Assembly (NCBI RefSeq): GCF_030272615.1
Contig: NC_081414.1
Location: forward strand, 763,568,913-763,632,912
Origin: Cryptomeria japonica
Taxonomy: Eukaryota > Streptophyta > Pinopsida > Cupressales > Cupressaceae
Length of the DNA: 64,000 bases
Reading direction: 5' to 3'
Part shown: positions 47,559-59,620 of the stretch, in pieces
Layout of the letters: every line of letters starts with the position of its first letter
Numbering within the stretch: position 1 is the first letter of the stretch
The notes under the pieces: generated by a model
The model's database searches: none
What the model saw: only the letters and a program-made list of their open reading frames with translations
What the model was told of the DNA's origin: nothing
Translations under genes and position numbers: made by a program

Positions 47559-48512
47559 ATGTATAAAAGGGATGCACCAAAGCTGAACAAGTCAAGTTTC
47601 TCCACATGGCAGAAAAGGATGAAACTACATTTATCAAGAATTGGAGAATATACAACATACTATCTGGAGAATGATTACATTGGATCGAACACCAACCCTA
47701 TGACCTTGGAAGAGATTAAAGCAAAGAAAGAACATATTCAAGCTATGATTGAAATAACATTAGCATTGACCAACTTAGAGTTTAATGATCTAGAAGGTTG
47801 CAATGATGCAAAAGCAATGTGGACTAAGCTCACATCTGTGTATGGAGGTGATGAACATGTTCAAAGAGAAAAAGTAGATAGTCTAAGAGAACAAATTGAA
47901 TCCATGAGGATGAATGAAGGTGAGAACATAACCCAATATAGTACAAGAGTAAAGGAGATTGTCAATCAAATTAAAGGAGCAAGTGGAACTATTGAAGAAA
48001 AGGATATAACAGCTAAGTTGTTGAGAACCCTTCTACCAGCTTATGCTATTCAAGTCTCTGCAATCAATGAATTGAGGTCTGTAGCTAACATGCTAGTTTC
48101 TTTGGATGCTACTATTGGTAAGCTACATACATTTGAGTTAAGTAATTTTGATAACAGTGGGTCTTCGGTAAATAAAGTAGAATCTGCATTCAGTTCTTTT
48201 CATTTTGGTGAATCTGATGACTACAATGATAGAGTGAGTAAGTACTCTGAAGGAGATCACAGTGGAGCAAGTGAAAGATTTCACATGAACATGTTAAAAG
48301 TGCACAGACTGTATGAGGAAATCAAGAAGCAAGAAGAATTTGAAGCATTATTAACCAGAAGGTTACCGAGAGGAAAAGGTAAGTATAAAGGAAAGCTATC
48401 TTTAAAATGTTTCAATTGTGATAAAATAGGACATATGGCTTCTAACTGCCCTGACAAAGAATCTAATGAAAAGAGAGAATACCGAGATAACAGGCAGAAA
48501 GATAACCAATAA
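47559..48512 (+). pseudogene. Element C Gag (UBN2 domain and one intact CCHC knuckle)
   Basis: 317 open codons start with MYKRDAPKLNKSSFSTWQKR. The UBN2-type region (residues about 40-200) has AMWTKLTSVYGG, ENITQYSTRVKEIV and LLPAYAIQV. A knuckle, CFNCDKIGHMASNC, with all four ligands lies at residues about 286-299. The TAA at 48510 follows NQ and precedes RGHRDFKRRDRK, which continues in the same frame toward Pol. This stop is most simply a CAA-to-TAA change in a once continuous Gag-Pol frame. The active protein forms particles and binds RNA. Confidence 0.92.
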
Positions 48513-51500
48513 AGAGGACATCGAGATTTCAAAAGGAGAGATAGAAAGACATGTCTAGTAGCAGATGATGAATCCAACGATGACAAATCTGATGAAACTG
48601 ATACTGAGGAAGTTGTTTATGTGGCTATTAAAGATGGATCTGATGAGGAAAGGTATGAAGAAAAAGCCCTAATATATCACATAAATAATAATGATTCTTG
48701 GATCATAGACAGTGGATGCTCACATCATATGACAGGTGATAAACACAAGTTTGTTAAATTAGAAGACTATGATGGAGGCTATGTAAGATTTGGTAATGAT
48801 GCACCATGTTAGGTGAAAGGTACAGAATCTATAACACTTCTTAACAATGCTAAATGTGATGATGTATACTGGGTTGAAGGATTGAAATACAATCTGTTGA
48901 GTGTAACACAACTAAACAATACAGGATACCGAATAGAATTTCAAAAAGGAATTGTAAAAGTTCATGACAAACATGAAAAGTTAGCTGCTATCGAGACACA
49001 AACAAAAGGTAATACATTTCATCTTGACTCAACTCGGAACAATTATCTTTATGTAAATATAGATGATACCTGGTTATGGCATAAAAGGTTTTGTCATGTA
49101 AATTTGGATAATCTGATCAAAATAAGTAAGAAGCACCAAGTAAGAGGTCTACTGAGTCTTGAAAAACCTAAGAATGCTATGTGCCGAGGATGCCAGATGG
49201 GTAAGATGACAAGATCAAGCTTTACAAGTAAGTCCTACACTTCTAAAGGAATTTTAGATCTAGTACACACTGAGCTTTGTGATCCTATGAAAGTTCAAAG
49301 TTATTATAGTGATAAATATTTCATATTATTTGTGGATGATTACTCAAGGATGATGTCAGTTATGTTTTTAAAAGAAAAATGAGAAGCTTTTCAAATGTTC
49401 AAATGGTACAAGGCAAGAGTTGAAAATGAAATAGGAAGACAACTGAAATGTCTTAGATCTGATAGAGGAGGAGAATTCACTTCTAATGAATTTAACTTAT
49501 ACTGCAATGATCATGGTATAAAGAAGCAAGTATCTGCACTGAGAACACCTTAGCAAAATAGGATAGCCGAGAGAAGAAACAAATCAATTATGGATTGTGC
49601 AAGAACCTTGATGATAGAAAAGAGGGTACCTCAAACATTTTGGAGAGAAGCAATTCGCACTGTAGTTTACACCCTGATCGGAGTTCAACTAAAGAAAGGA
49701 ACTATGAAGACACCATATGAGATCTGGTATGACAAGAAACCTAATGTAAGTTACTTTAAAATCTTTGGAAGTAGATGCTATGTTCACAAAGATGACAGAA
49801 ATGGAAAACTTGATCAGAAAAGTGAAGAAGGAACATTTTTTGGTTATTCTTCTAGAAGTAAAGCATTTAAATGTTTGATCAAATCATCTACAAAATAGCG
49901 GAAAGTGCAAATGTGAAAATTGATGAATTTTCAAAAAGAAATGATGAAGGAAATTACAAAGAACCAAAAGATTACGAAGAATTTGTTTACGTTCAGCCGA
50001 GAAGTCCTACTGAGAATATTGCAAAAGAAAATGAAGATAATGTCCCATTACCGAGTGATGAAGAAGATCATACAGAACCTACCAAGCCTATATTAGCTAA
50101 ATATGTCAGAAGACATCATGCATCAAGTCATATTATAGGAGATAAAGATGATCTAATGATGACAAGAAACAAACTGAGACAAAACACATGTTTGATTTCT
50201 GAATTTGAACCGAGAATAGTGAAAGAGGCATTTAACAGTGAAGATTGGGTAAATGTTATGACAGAAGAGATTGATCAAATAAAGAAGAATGACACATGGA
50301 CACTAATCCCAAGACCAAAGGACAAAAATGTAATCGAAACCAAGTGGATTTTCAGAAACAAGCTAAATGAAAAAGGTGAGGTCATTCGCAACAAAGTAAG
50401 ACTAGTTTGCAAAGGTTTGCTCAAGAAGAAGGAATAGAGTATGGTGAAACTTTTGCACATGTGGCTAGACTTGAGGAAGTAAGAACATTGTTGGCATATG
50501 CTACTTTCAAAAATTTGAAGGTGTATCAAATGGACATTAAATTTGCATTTTTGAATGGTATACTAGAAGAAGAAGTTTTCATTGAACAACCTGGAGGATC
50601 TGTTGAAGACAAGAGTAAAGATCGGGTATGCAAACTGAACAAAGCTTATATGGTCCGAAACAAGCACCTAGATTATGGTATGAAAGATTGCACTCTTATT
50701 TAATCAAGATTGGTTTTATAAGGACGAGTGAAAACAACAATATGTACATGAAGAAAGATGAGGACAATGGAATATTGATCTCAGCCATATTTGTTGATGA
50801 CATTATATTTTGTGGTAATGACTCCTTATGCAGGAACTTTGGAAATGAAATGTGCAAAGAATTTGAGATGTCACTAATTAGTGAGATAAAGTATTTTATA
50901 GGTTTATAGATATTGCAAATGAAAGATGAGATTTTCATTACTCAATCCAAGTACATAAAGGAAATCTTGAAGAAATTTGGAATGGAGGATTATAAACGAG
51001 TAAGTACTCCTATGACTACTAACTGTAAATTATCAAAGAATGATGAATATGCATCTATTGATGAGACACTTTACTGATCTATGATTGGAAAATTGTAATA
51101 TGTTGTGCATAGTAGACCAGATATAGCACATGCAGTAGGTATTATAGCAAGATTATCTGCAGATCCTAAGGAAACTCATATGATAGCAATCAAGAGAATT
51201 TTTAGATACTTGAGAGGCACTGAAGATTACGGCTTAGTATATGAAAAGAGAAATAATTTTGATTTAAAAGTTTATACTGATGTTGGCTGGGCAGGCAACA
51301 TAGATGACAGGAAAAGCACAAGTGGTGGAGCTTTCTTTTTGGGAGAAAGACTAGTAAGTTGGCTTAGCAAGAAATAAGGATGTATTTCTCAATCTACAGC
51401 AGAAGCTGAATATGTTGCTTCAGCATTGAATTGTACCAATATAGCATGGATCAAACAACTGTTGGGAGGTATAAATGAAAAATTTACTGAGCCAGTAACT

Positions 51501-51743
51501 ATATTCTGTGATAATACTAGTGCCATTAACATTTCAAAGAGTCTAGTGATGCATTCTAAGACAAAGAATATATCTATAAAGTATCACTATTTCAGAGAAG
51601 AAGTTCAAGAGAAGAAAGATGTGCTGGAATATATCAGTTCAAAGCAGCAATTAGCAGACATCTTCACAAAGCCACTACCAAGGGACACTTTTGAGTATCT
51701 CAGAAGCAAGTTAGGGGTCCTACCCCTATCTTCTACTCACTGA
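48513..51743 (+). pseudogene. Element C Pol polyprotein (protease, integrase, RT, RNase H), nearly complete
   Basis: The protease is WIIDSGCSHHMTGD (48700), with an intact D-S-G. The pre-integrase region has WLWHKRFCHVN and CRGCQMGK. The integrase core has VHTELCD (Asp replaced by Glu), RSDRGGEF (intact) and ERRNK with its Glu. RT has QMDIKFAFLNG and FVDDIIF (YVDD expected). RNase H has TDVGWAG, AEAEYVA and FCDNTSA. The end is FTKPLPRDTFEYLRSKLGV and a natural TGA at 51741. Stops are at 48810, 49379, 49551, 50907, 51075, 51096 and 51375. Frameshifts lie near 49870, 50415 and 50640. Confidence 0.95.
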
Positions 51744-52253
51744 CTGAGCTCGGTGAAAGCATCAATTCGATGAATCTACATAATATTATGTGTGGATTGA
51801 TGCTGATTTACGCACTTTAGGAGGTCACCTAAAGGTGTGCAAAAGAAAATGAATAGAGAAAAGTCGATCTGACCGAGACTGAGATGTTACACAGCAAGGC
51901 AAATCACTTCATAGAGGAAGGAATCATGATTTAGTTCTTTTACTTCTTGGCATTGTTGTCAAATGGGGAGAAGACTAAATGGTTGAAAGAATAAATGGTT
52001 GATTGCATGATAAAGCCCTGAATGATGGAAATAATAGAAGACTAATGACAGGGGGAGTAGATTGCAAAAATGAAGCAGACTAAATGCAAGTCAATAGCTC
52101 AGAAGCCTATTGAAAATGGAGAAGACTTCAGAAGACAACAGATCAAGGATAAAAGGAGAAGTCTAACAAAAATCTGAATCTGAATCAATTTGAATATCTT
52201 GTTGGTATTACCATTTAATTGTTGGTTTTTCCATCAATGCCAAAGGGGGAGAT
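51744..52253 (+). other. Element C 3' untranslated region with purine tracts
   Basis: An upstream tract, GTCAAATGGGGAGAAG (51958-51973), and a terminal tract, CCAAAGGGGGAGAT (52240-52253), lie before the 3' LTR. No coding domain was seen. Confidence 0.75.
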
Positions 52254-53737
52254 TGTTGGCATTACAATAAGAAAGATTGTTGATATCCAATAAGGATATT
52301 GAGAAGGTTGTTGAAGATTATTGATATAACTGAAGAAGGATGATAACTATCTTTATAACATTATTTTGTCATTAATGTCAAGAAATTGATTATCTGATTC
52401 AGTATGATGTTGCCATATCTTGAGAAGATTGATTAGAAGAAAATTAAAATGTCAGTAAAAGACACAGAAAGAATGTGATAAATAAAGGGAGGAATAAGTT
52501 ATTCAATGGGCAACTATTACTGAGTTAGACAATGATGAGATCATGATGTTTAGATTGTTTTGATATCCTACATATGTTGTTGATTGTAAGGTTAATACTA
52601 TACTATGCAACCAAGCAAAGAACCTAGTCGGTAAACCCTACGGTTATCGATATCAGTTAATGAAGGCAAAATATCTATCGAGTAAAGTTTAGTAGTTACC
52701 GAGTTATGACAATATGCATGGGATGGATAAAAGCATTATTTAATGAAGGACAATGATTAGCTAGATATGTATAAATGATTGGTATGATGTGTATGAAGTT
52801 TGTTAAGAATCTATGGCTAAGGAAAATCAGCAGGAAGATCTACAGGGCAGATTAAACTGCAATAACCTTATGCAAGTTCCAAGATGGGAATGCAAGTCCC
52901 GAGGTAAGGTAAAATATTTTCAGATCGAAAGGATACATTGAACCTAGTCAAGTTCGAAGTTCTGGTGGCTAAGATTGATCATGAAAAATGTGATCAAGGA
53001 GATTTAGTGGTAAGCAATTGTTTACAAATAAGGAATTGTTGATAAACAATGTATGTAGGCAAGTGTATGCACATGGATGCTACTTAGTGATTACCGAGCA
53101 TAGAAGCTTGAAGACCTGTTTGAATAGTAGAGTAGAAAGCCCAACAGAGGGACAAGATAAGTCCTATGACTAGATTTTTTTGAGAAAATAAGAATTTGCT
53201 TTAGCATTTTAGATGTGAAGCTGCAGATAGATTTTATTACTGCTATTTTGTAAGTGACAGAAAATCTCTTAACCGAGTGGACTTAATAGTCTTATATGTA
53301 AACCCTCTAGCAAGGTAACATTTTTAAGAGAGTGTTTAAAATCCTTTAACAAGGTCACTTCTAACAAAGTGAAGATCCTAATAGGTCTGAGGAAAATCCC
53401 TTAGCTGGGTCACATCTAGCAATGTGTTTGTAATCTTTAACAGGATTTTCTTTTAACCGAGCATACTCTAGAAGAGTATATTTCTTAGTGGGTCTGAAAT
53501 CCCATAGTGGTTTTTCCCTCTTTGGGTTTCCATGTTAAATCTGGTGTTATGAGTGTTGTTATGATTATGTGTTCTTAAGTTTGCATGTTTAACAGTTTTT
53601 GGTTAAGTTGCTAAAGTATAAGTTACCGAGGTTGAATCTGTTGATTTTATGGAAGTTTAAGTTTGTATGATTCACCCCCCCCTCTCATCTTGTTAGCTAT
53701 TGGCATGTGTACTTTACATCAAGTATCAGTACTAACA
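52254..53737 (+). repeat. Element C 3' LTR
   Basis: It starts TGTTGGCATTACAATAAG and ends AGTACTAACA, collinear with 46000-47493. CATAC follows at 53738, matching the left flank. Confidence 0.96.
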
Positions 53738-53742
53738 CATAC

Positions 53743-54170
53743 TAGTTAGACATAATAGTTCAACAAGACAAAATTAGCTAAAAAAGACATAATAGAAAAT
53801 GGAACAAGGGCCTTAGCCTTTTACAAAGAAAAGGAAGACCGTAAGCTAATTACTAGGACAATTGGACAAAACAAGAGCTAGATAAGCACACACTTAATTT
53901 AGGCATGGTAATGAGATGTACATGCTTTAGAAGATTTTTTTTCTTGCATTTAAAAATAGTCCAATAAAACACATCATCCTCAAAACCAAAGAAGGGGGAG
54001 TAGGAAAGAGAACCCATTTCCTCGGATCCAAAGGTAAACAACTTGTGGAAAGGGAGGTGAAGTGTGGGAGTGGAACACTGAGGAGAAGATAGAAAGTTAT
54101 TAGAGGATCACTAATGAATGCCATAATTAACCAAGGGGGAATTAGTAACAATTGGTGGAAGGATGGGGAT
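53743..54170. repeat. Right part of the decayed repeat interrupted by element C
   Basis: This matches 56865-57245 in order: ACATAATAG...AGACATAATAGAAAA, GGGCCTTA(G/A)CCTTTTACAAA, AATGAGATG, then AACCCAT...CATAATTAAC. On the minus strand both copies could code a similar Ser/Phe-rich peptide (SPFFGFED here, SPLPFFICED there), so the repeat may derive from a coding sequence, now lost. Confidence 0.65.
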
Positions 54171-54240
54171 GACCTCTTATTTCTTTACCATGAAAGGTTA
54201 TAACAGGTCCTTGTTGACAAAAGTGCAACTCATTGAAAAA

Positions 54241-55388
54241 AGGGGTGGTTACTACTAGCTACCCCCAAAATCATAAGGGAAACCACTAGATTGAAATTTG
54301 AAGGGAAGAAAGTGGAAAAGGAAAGCTTGGGGGCCTATAAAGTATTTCTCAAGAAATTCTTTGAAAAAGGGGAAAAGCCAATAATGTTGTAGAACGTCTA
54401 TGATCGATGCATCCTATCTACCCCCTATGCTATGGTGAATTTTCATGTAATGAAATATTTTACCTTAGAAGGGTGTTATTCTATTGTTCATGGCTACCAC
54501 TTTGCAATTTTAAATCGTATTCACCAAGGTGAAAAAAATACCTATTGTTCTATTTGTTCTCATTTTTGTCTACTAGTATCTGTATAGGGGCTTCCCCCAC
54601 TTTACATCAAGGGTTTATTTATGCCCTTTATTAAATTTCATTTAACTGTTTCCCTCATCATAACCATCTTTTATCATATCTAGGAAACCCTAGGGATATT
54701 GAGGAAGCCCCTCAAAATTTAGTTCATATTGCACTTATTCAATCTAAACCATTCCCTCCTAAAAATAGTAATCCTAATCCTAACCCAAAAGGTAAAAAGC
54801 CTAAAAATGCAACTATGAATAAAGCTCTAAAGTTATCACTTCTTAATAATACCCCAAATAAATGGGAAGCCTCTACTCCCAAGCCTAGCCCTTCCAAGGC
54901 TAGGAACACTAACAAAGGACCCATGAAAAAAGAATCACTATAGACTTATATGAGTTGGGTTTAGATGATGATGAAGAGGCCATGTATGAAGTTGAAATAT
55001 AGGATATTAGATCAGGGGAGAGATGCTCTGTGCATCTAATCCCTAAATGAAATAGAAGCAAGAATGTGACTAGGGAGGAAGACCCTATTTTTGATGATTT
55101 TTATGCTTTGGAAGAGGATGTGAACCCCTTTTTTTTAGTATTCTAAAGATTGGCATTTTTACGACATTGAGGAGGAGCGGGAGGATGAGAATGAAAAGAA
55201 TTTGGAAGCCACTAATGATCCTATGGATGAAGGTGAGAGACTAGTTCAAAGAACCACATCCCTTATTTACACTAGTTAGAAAGATATAGGGCTAATGCCT
55301 CAAGATCATCCCTTTGTGAATAATGAAGACAAAATTGCCAAGTTGAAGGGTCAAATTACATATTTATTGGTTTGTGTTATGAACATAT
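54241..55388 (+). pseudogene. Unidentified degenerate ORF, repeat-associated
   Basis: A long, little-broken plus frame opens WLLLATPKIIRETTRLKFEG, continues through KVEKESLGAYKVFLKKFFEK and HVMKYFTLEGCYSIVHGYHF, and carries one stop to 54585. After a shift it reads HHNHLLSYLGNPRDIEEAP, a Pro/Lys-rich part (PNPNPKGKKPKN), then acidic blocks LDDDEEAMYEVEI, REEDPIFDDFYALEEDV and FYDIEEEREDENEKN, to a stop at 55388. I cannot name a domain. The length, order (globular, basic, acidic) and setting among decayed repeats suggest an ORF of a transposable element or a retrogene. Function is unknown. Confidence 0.5.
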
Positions 55389-56100
55389 AAACCAAAGCAC
55401 ACGAGTACCAAAAATAAAAAATACAGATAGGTAGGGTTATCAGTTCACTATGTGTCATTATAAATAAAATTATGAGAAAAGTTTCTATGGGATTTGTCTC
55501 AAGCAAAGCAAGATGATGAGGAAAGGTAAGAAATAGTAGGACACAAGTCACTTTTAGGAGGAGGAGTGGATTGATGAAGATCTGGACTAGGACACTTGGT
55601 GGGACCAAATGAGGACTCTCACAAGGAATTGGCATATTCTCAATAGTAAATAATGTAGAGGTTAATGATGGGTTGTTGGGTGTTGTGCCTTCAAAAAAAA
55701 AAAGCTTACTAGTATTAATGGATCTGATAGAGCTAGAAGCCTATTATGGCCTAGGTTTTATGGCTATAAGATCTCTAAATTTAAGTTTTTGAACATTTTG
55801 TTTCATGAGGCCAGTGTGCTTCTTAAGACTAAGGTTAATTATAATATCGATATTGTTAGTAGTGTTTATCTAGGCTTTACCCCTTATGATACTATCACTA
55901 CCTATGATTATATACTATTTTTTTGGGTGGACTCTATTGGGAGGGATGAGTTTCAAGTTTTAGTGTTTTTGACTACTTACTTGTGGGTAAGCTTCATGAA
56001 TTTTATCAAGCTTCTAGCCATGTCATGTCAGTTGATGTTTTGTTGTTGCTTAACTTTGTCTCTTGAAGTCTTTTCTATGTGAGGCATTGAGGACCTTTCC
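55389..56100 (+). other. Downstream region with a further open frame, unidentified
   Basis: 97 open codons at 55789-56082, extendable upstream in frame to about 55690 (RARSLLWPRFYGYKISKFKF), are Phe/Leu/Tyr-rich and possibly the continuation of the unknown ORF. No motif was recognised. Confidence 0.35.
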
Positions 56101-56104
56101 CTTC

Positions 56105-57567
56105 TTAAGTAGTCAAATACATTTGGTGGAATAAAAGGATCAAGAGCCTCTTATCCTATTTCTACATTTTAAGCCTAAATATTCATCATGAGGGTATCCC
56201 TCAAGTTGTTGGAGGTTTTGTGTCTATTCCTAAGTTTTAGGTATCTTAAAAAAATTTCCATGGTACAAATTTAACAAGGTGACCTTTTCTATGTTATACA
56301 GACCAAAATACATGTCTTATTATCTTTGAAAATGTTTAGCATTTGCAAAGGTTCTTCAAAATATCTTAATTTTATCAAAACTTGTGTACATATATTGGAG
56401 GGAGTTTTCATTTTGAAGATAAAGTTGATTCTTAATAGTCTCAAGTTTGTTCTTTTAGGGTTTTTAAAATAGATATTTTTAAAATATCTATAATAGTTTA
56501 TCTTAAAAAATAAGTTTGGACACTTCATCTTTTTTTTTTGATAGGTAATGGACTGAAGTTGATAAGTTGTACATACCCTACCCCCATTTGTGGGATTTGA
56601 ACTTGTGACCTCTATTTTAAGAGTACAAATTCTCCACCACTAGGCCAACTCAGGTTGTACACACTTCATCTATTTTTAATTACTTCACTACTATTTTTTT
56701 TTAATCAATAATTCACCACTATTTTATTTTTAGTATGGAAACATAAATTTTAATGAGATCTAAATTCATTTTTTTTATTAGATTAAAATGGAAGCAAAGG
56801 TCTAAATTATTTATAAAAAATTGTCCAAAGGAAAACCAAAAGGTCCATCCTGGTCAAACACAGTAGTTGAACAACATAGAAATAGTTCAAAAAAGACACA
56901 AAAGAAAAAGGAATAAGGGCCTTAACCTTTTACAAATAAAATGGAGACTATTTTCACAATTAGAAAAAATAAGAACAAAATACACTTTCTTAATTTTGGA
57001 ATGCGAATGAGATGCATACTTTAAAAGACCTTTGTTTCTACATTAACACCAATCCAAGAAAACCCATTATCCTCACAAATAAAGAAAGGTAGAGGAGAAA
57101 ACAAAACTTATTTCTTTAGAAGCAAATGGAGAGAAACCACGAGAAGGGAGTTTAAGTGGAGGGGTTGACCACTGAGATGAAGTCGATAAAGTCATAGGAG
57201 GGTAACCCATAACACCACAATTAACTGAGGGAGTATTCATAACATTTGGCTAAACAAGAGGGTCAAGAACTTGTTAGTCTATTTGTTCCTTTTAGGCCCA
57301 AATGGCCATTATAATGGTGTCCCTATTTTTTCTTGAGATTTTTTCTCTATTCCTAGGTTGTAGAGGTCTTGAAACTTTCTTGAAGGTAAAGATATAACAA
57401 GGCGACCTTTTGCCTATGTTATAAAAACCATAATATATGCCTTCTTAAATTTAAACATGTTTAACATTTGTGGTCAAGCCTCTTCTCCAAAAGAACTTAA
57501 TTTTGTCAAAATTCATGTGCATGAATTACATAAAGTTTTACATTTTGAAGAGAAAGTTGATTCTTAG
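56105..57567. repeat. Tandem or duplicated decayed repeat
   Basis: 56110-56470 and 57245-57567 (continuing at 59071-59110 beyond a solo LTR) are related. Shared landmarks are GGATCAAG/GGGTCAAG, TTTTTAGG, AACAAGG(T/C)GACCTTTT, CTATGTTATA, and TTTTGAAGA followed by AAAGTTGATTCTTA. The part between them (56470-57245) is related to 45786-45999 plus 53743-54170. The unit is thus about 1.1 kb and repeated at least partly three times in the window. Confidence 0.65.
56520..56671 (-). mobile_element. tRNA-derived SINE with 11-bp target duplication
   Basis: On the minus strand 56660-56531 starts at GTACAACCTGAG. A-box TGGCCTAGTGG is at 56646-56636 and B-box GTTCAAATCCC at 56602-56592, the spacing of a pol III promoter. 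A tRNA-unrelated part and an A-run tail (T-run 56531-56539 on plus) follow. ACACTTCATCT flanks it at 56520-56530 and 56661-56671. The paralogous sequence at 45850-45880 has one TACTTCATTT and no insert, i.e. an empty site. It is too short and altered to be a tRNA gene. Confidence 0.85.
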
Positions 57568-59070
57568 TGTAGAATCCTAAATTGTACACGCTTAATTAGG
57601 GTTGTCCAATTTCATGCTTAGGTTAGCACCCACCTTAGTGTGTTGCATTTTTGCATTTCAAAATTAGTTTAAATATTTAATTAAATCTAAAAGCCTCTCT
57701 TATGATTCCACTCATCATAAAATTAGAGCCCTTAACCCTAAGTGCTCCTTTTATTTTATCTTCTATAATTAATTTATTAATTTTATCCTAGTAAAGTCCT
57801 ATTTCAACCTTCAATGCTAAATTTTGCATATCTAAACACATTGGATTTGATGCCCTAGGATGGATTTGACTTTCTAATCATGATACCTTGCATCCCTAGA
57901 AATTTGAAAAAAAGTCGATTGAACCAGAGCATATTCATCCTAGTCTCGATATTTCCTCCCTGAATTCTGGGATCTTAATTTAGTGGTATTATAATGTTTA
58001 AATATTTCTTTGTGTGAAATTTAATCAATTCTAGGTCAACCGATGATTAAAACTAAAGTTAGGGTTTCGTATATATAACCATTTCTTTCCTCATTTGAAG
58101 GATCCATTCTCTTGAAATTGAAGGAGATATCTTATGAAGTGAAAGTAGAGGTTTTATGTGGAGTCTACAATCAGAAAATTCATCATTCATCAAGTATTCA
58201 TCAATATTTTTTTCATCATCGATGAAAACTTAGGAGATATTGAAGAATAATAGGGAGATCACCAACTATTGATTGGCTTGTAGCTCGCGCTTAGGTTTTT
58301 AACTCCAAACATAGGGTAGAACTCTACTTTTGCATTCTATCTCATTAGGATCTTACAAAGACATGAGATTCTAGGGAAAACACACTTTTCAATACTTTAT
58401 TGGCTATTTGTGGAGGTAGAAATCACCAAAACAAGGGGTTTGACTAAGTAAAAACTTTATATAGCCACCTACACACTAGTGTTTTAGATTGCAGGTGTAG
58501 GTACAGGTTTTCATCACAGCTGCAAACTTTCGGGAAGTCAAAATCAACAAGCACAAATCCAAATCTAGAAGTAGGACCCAAACCTCTAGGAATAGAGAGC
58601 CTAGTGACTTGGGCCTCTATATTGCATGACAATTTTTGGAAGTTCACATTTCAAGTGCCCCAATTTGTAGTTCCTTACTTTCTGCCTTAGTTCAAGAACA
58701 AGAACTAGAGAAGTACCGAGTGCCCTGGTCCTACTCAATCAAGCTTAGATTTTAGTGACAGGTGCACATTGGAATTTCATTGTTAGATCTATATTTAGTG
58801 TCTCAGTTTTATTTTTGTAGATATCTTTTTTTTATTGTTGTTAACATAGTTTCCTTCATATATCTCACTAGCTCAACTTGTTATTACTTTACATTCGACT
58901 CATTTCCCTTTCATGTCAACGAAGGAATAGAAACCCTAAAAGTATTCCTTAACTATCTTTCACAAGAATAAGTCAAAGTGAGTCACTTTCTTAGTCTTTT
59001 TCGTATTCCAATGTGTGAGTCAAAGTGGGATTATTTCTTAGTCTACCTAGTTCCATTTTCAACCTATACA
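57568..59070 (+). mobile_element. Gypsy-like solo LTR (1503 bp)
   Basis: It starts TGTAGAATCC and ends CAACCTATACA. CTTAG precedes it (57563-57567) and CTTAA follows (59071-59075); the uninterrupted paralog at 56452 has CTTAA. The right flank then matches the paralog (TTTTAGGGTTTTT), so the insertion limits are supported by an empty site. TATA box GTATATATAACC is at 58069-58080. Assignment to Gypsy rests on general appearance (TGTAGAA start, TATATAACC followed by a long leader) and is tentative. Small ORFs inside (58444-58647, 58762-58971) are not considered genes. Confidence 0.82.
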
Positions 59071-59110
59071 CTTAATTGTGTTAAGTCAATTATTTTAGGG
59101 TTTTTTCATC

Positions 59111-59479
59111 AATTCTAGGTCTCTTTACAAAAACTTGTAGAGGTCCCAAGTGCAACCAATATTGTCAAGATTTCAATGAATAGAAATAATGAAAATGATC
59201 CTAGTTCCAACATTTTTGTATCAATTTCAATCTTGTAGCATGCATTTTGTGTCTCATCTTCACTAAATTTTAGTTTCAAAGCCATATAAGTCTTGTCATT
59301 GGGTATAAAACAATGTGATATTGCATGGTGGGCTTAAACAACACTCTCTAAGAGTTGACTTAGTGTATGCTTCTTAATGTGTGCCACTTGTTTGATAATC
59401 ATTTCCATTCAATGGTAACTTCTATTGCTAATGAATACATTTATTTATAAAAAATAAATTTTAGAATAATTGCTAGTGC
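59111..59479. other. Spacer between solo LTR and LINE 2
   Basis: AT-rich, nothing recognised. Confidence 0.5.
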
Positions 59480-59620
59480 CTATAAAATATTGTAAGTGTA
59501 GTTGCTTTGATGCTCATTTTGCACTATGTGAGGGTTTTGATTGCTTCTATTTATTGTCTTTTTTTTTTAGGTGGGTTTATCATCATACCACATTCATTGT
59601 GGGAGTTTTTTGGGTTTATT

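Larger units (their letters stand above)
46000..53737 (+). mobile_element. Element C: full-length Copia retrotransposon, best preserved
   Basis: The element is 7.74 kb, with LTRs of 1494 and 1484 bp, a primer site at 47495, gag-pol at 47559-51743 in canonical Copia order, a purine tract at 52240-52253, and a perfect 5-bp duplication, CATAC (45995-45999 and 53738-53742). The LTR pair is visibly very similar; many differences are CG to TG or CA. Coding potential is lost through about eight stops and a few frameshifts, but most catalytic motifs are intact, so it is the youngest full element here. Confidence 0.96.

Noticed and set aside
56592-56646. tRNA gene on the minus strand
   Set aside because: A and B boxes are present but no cloverleaf can be formed, and an A-rich tail and an 11-bp duplication show a SINE.
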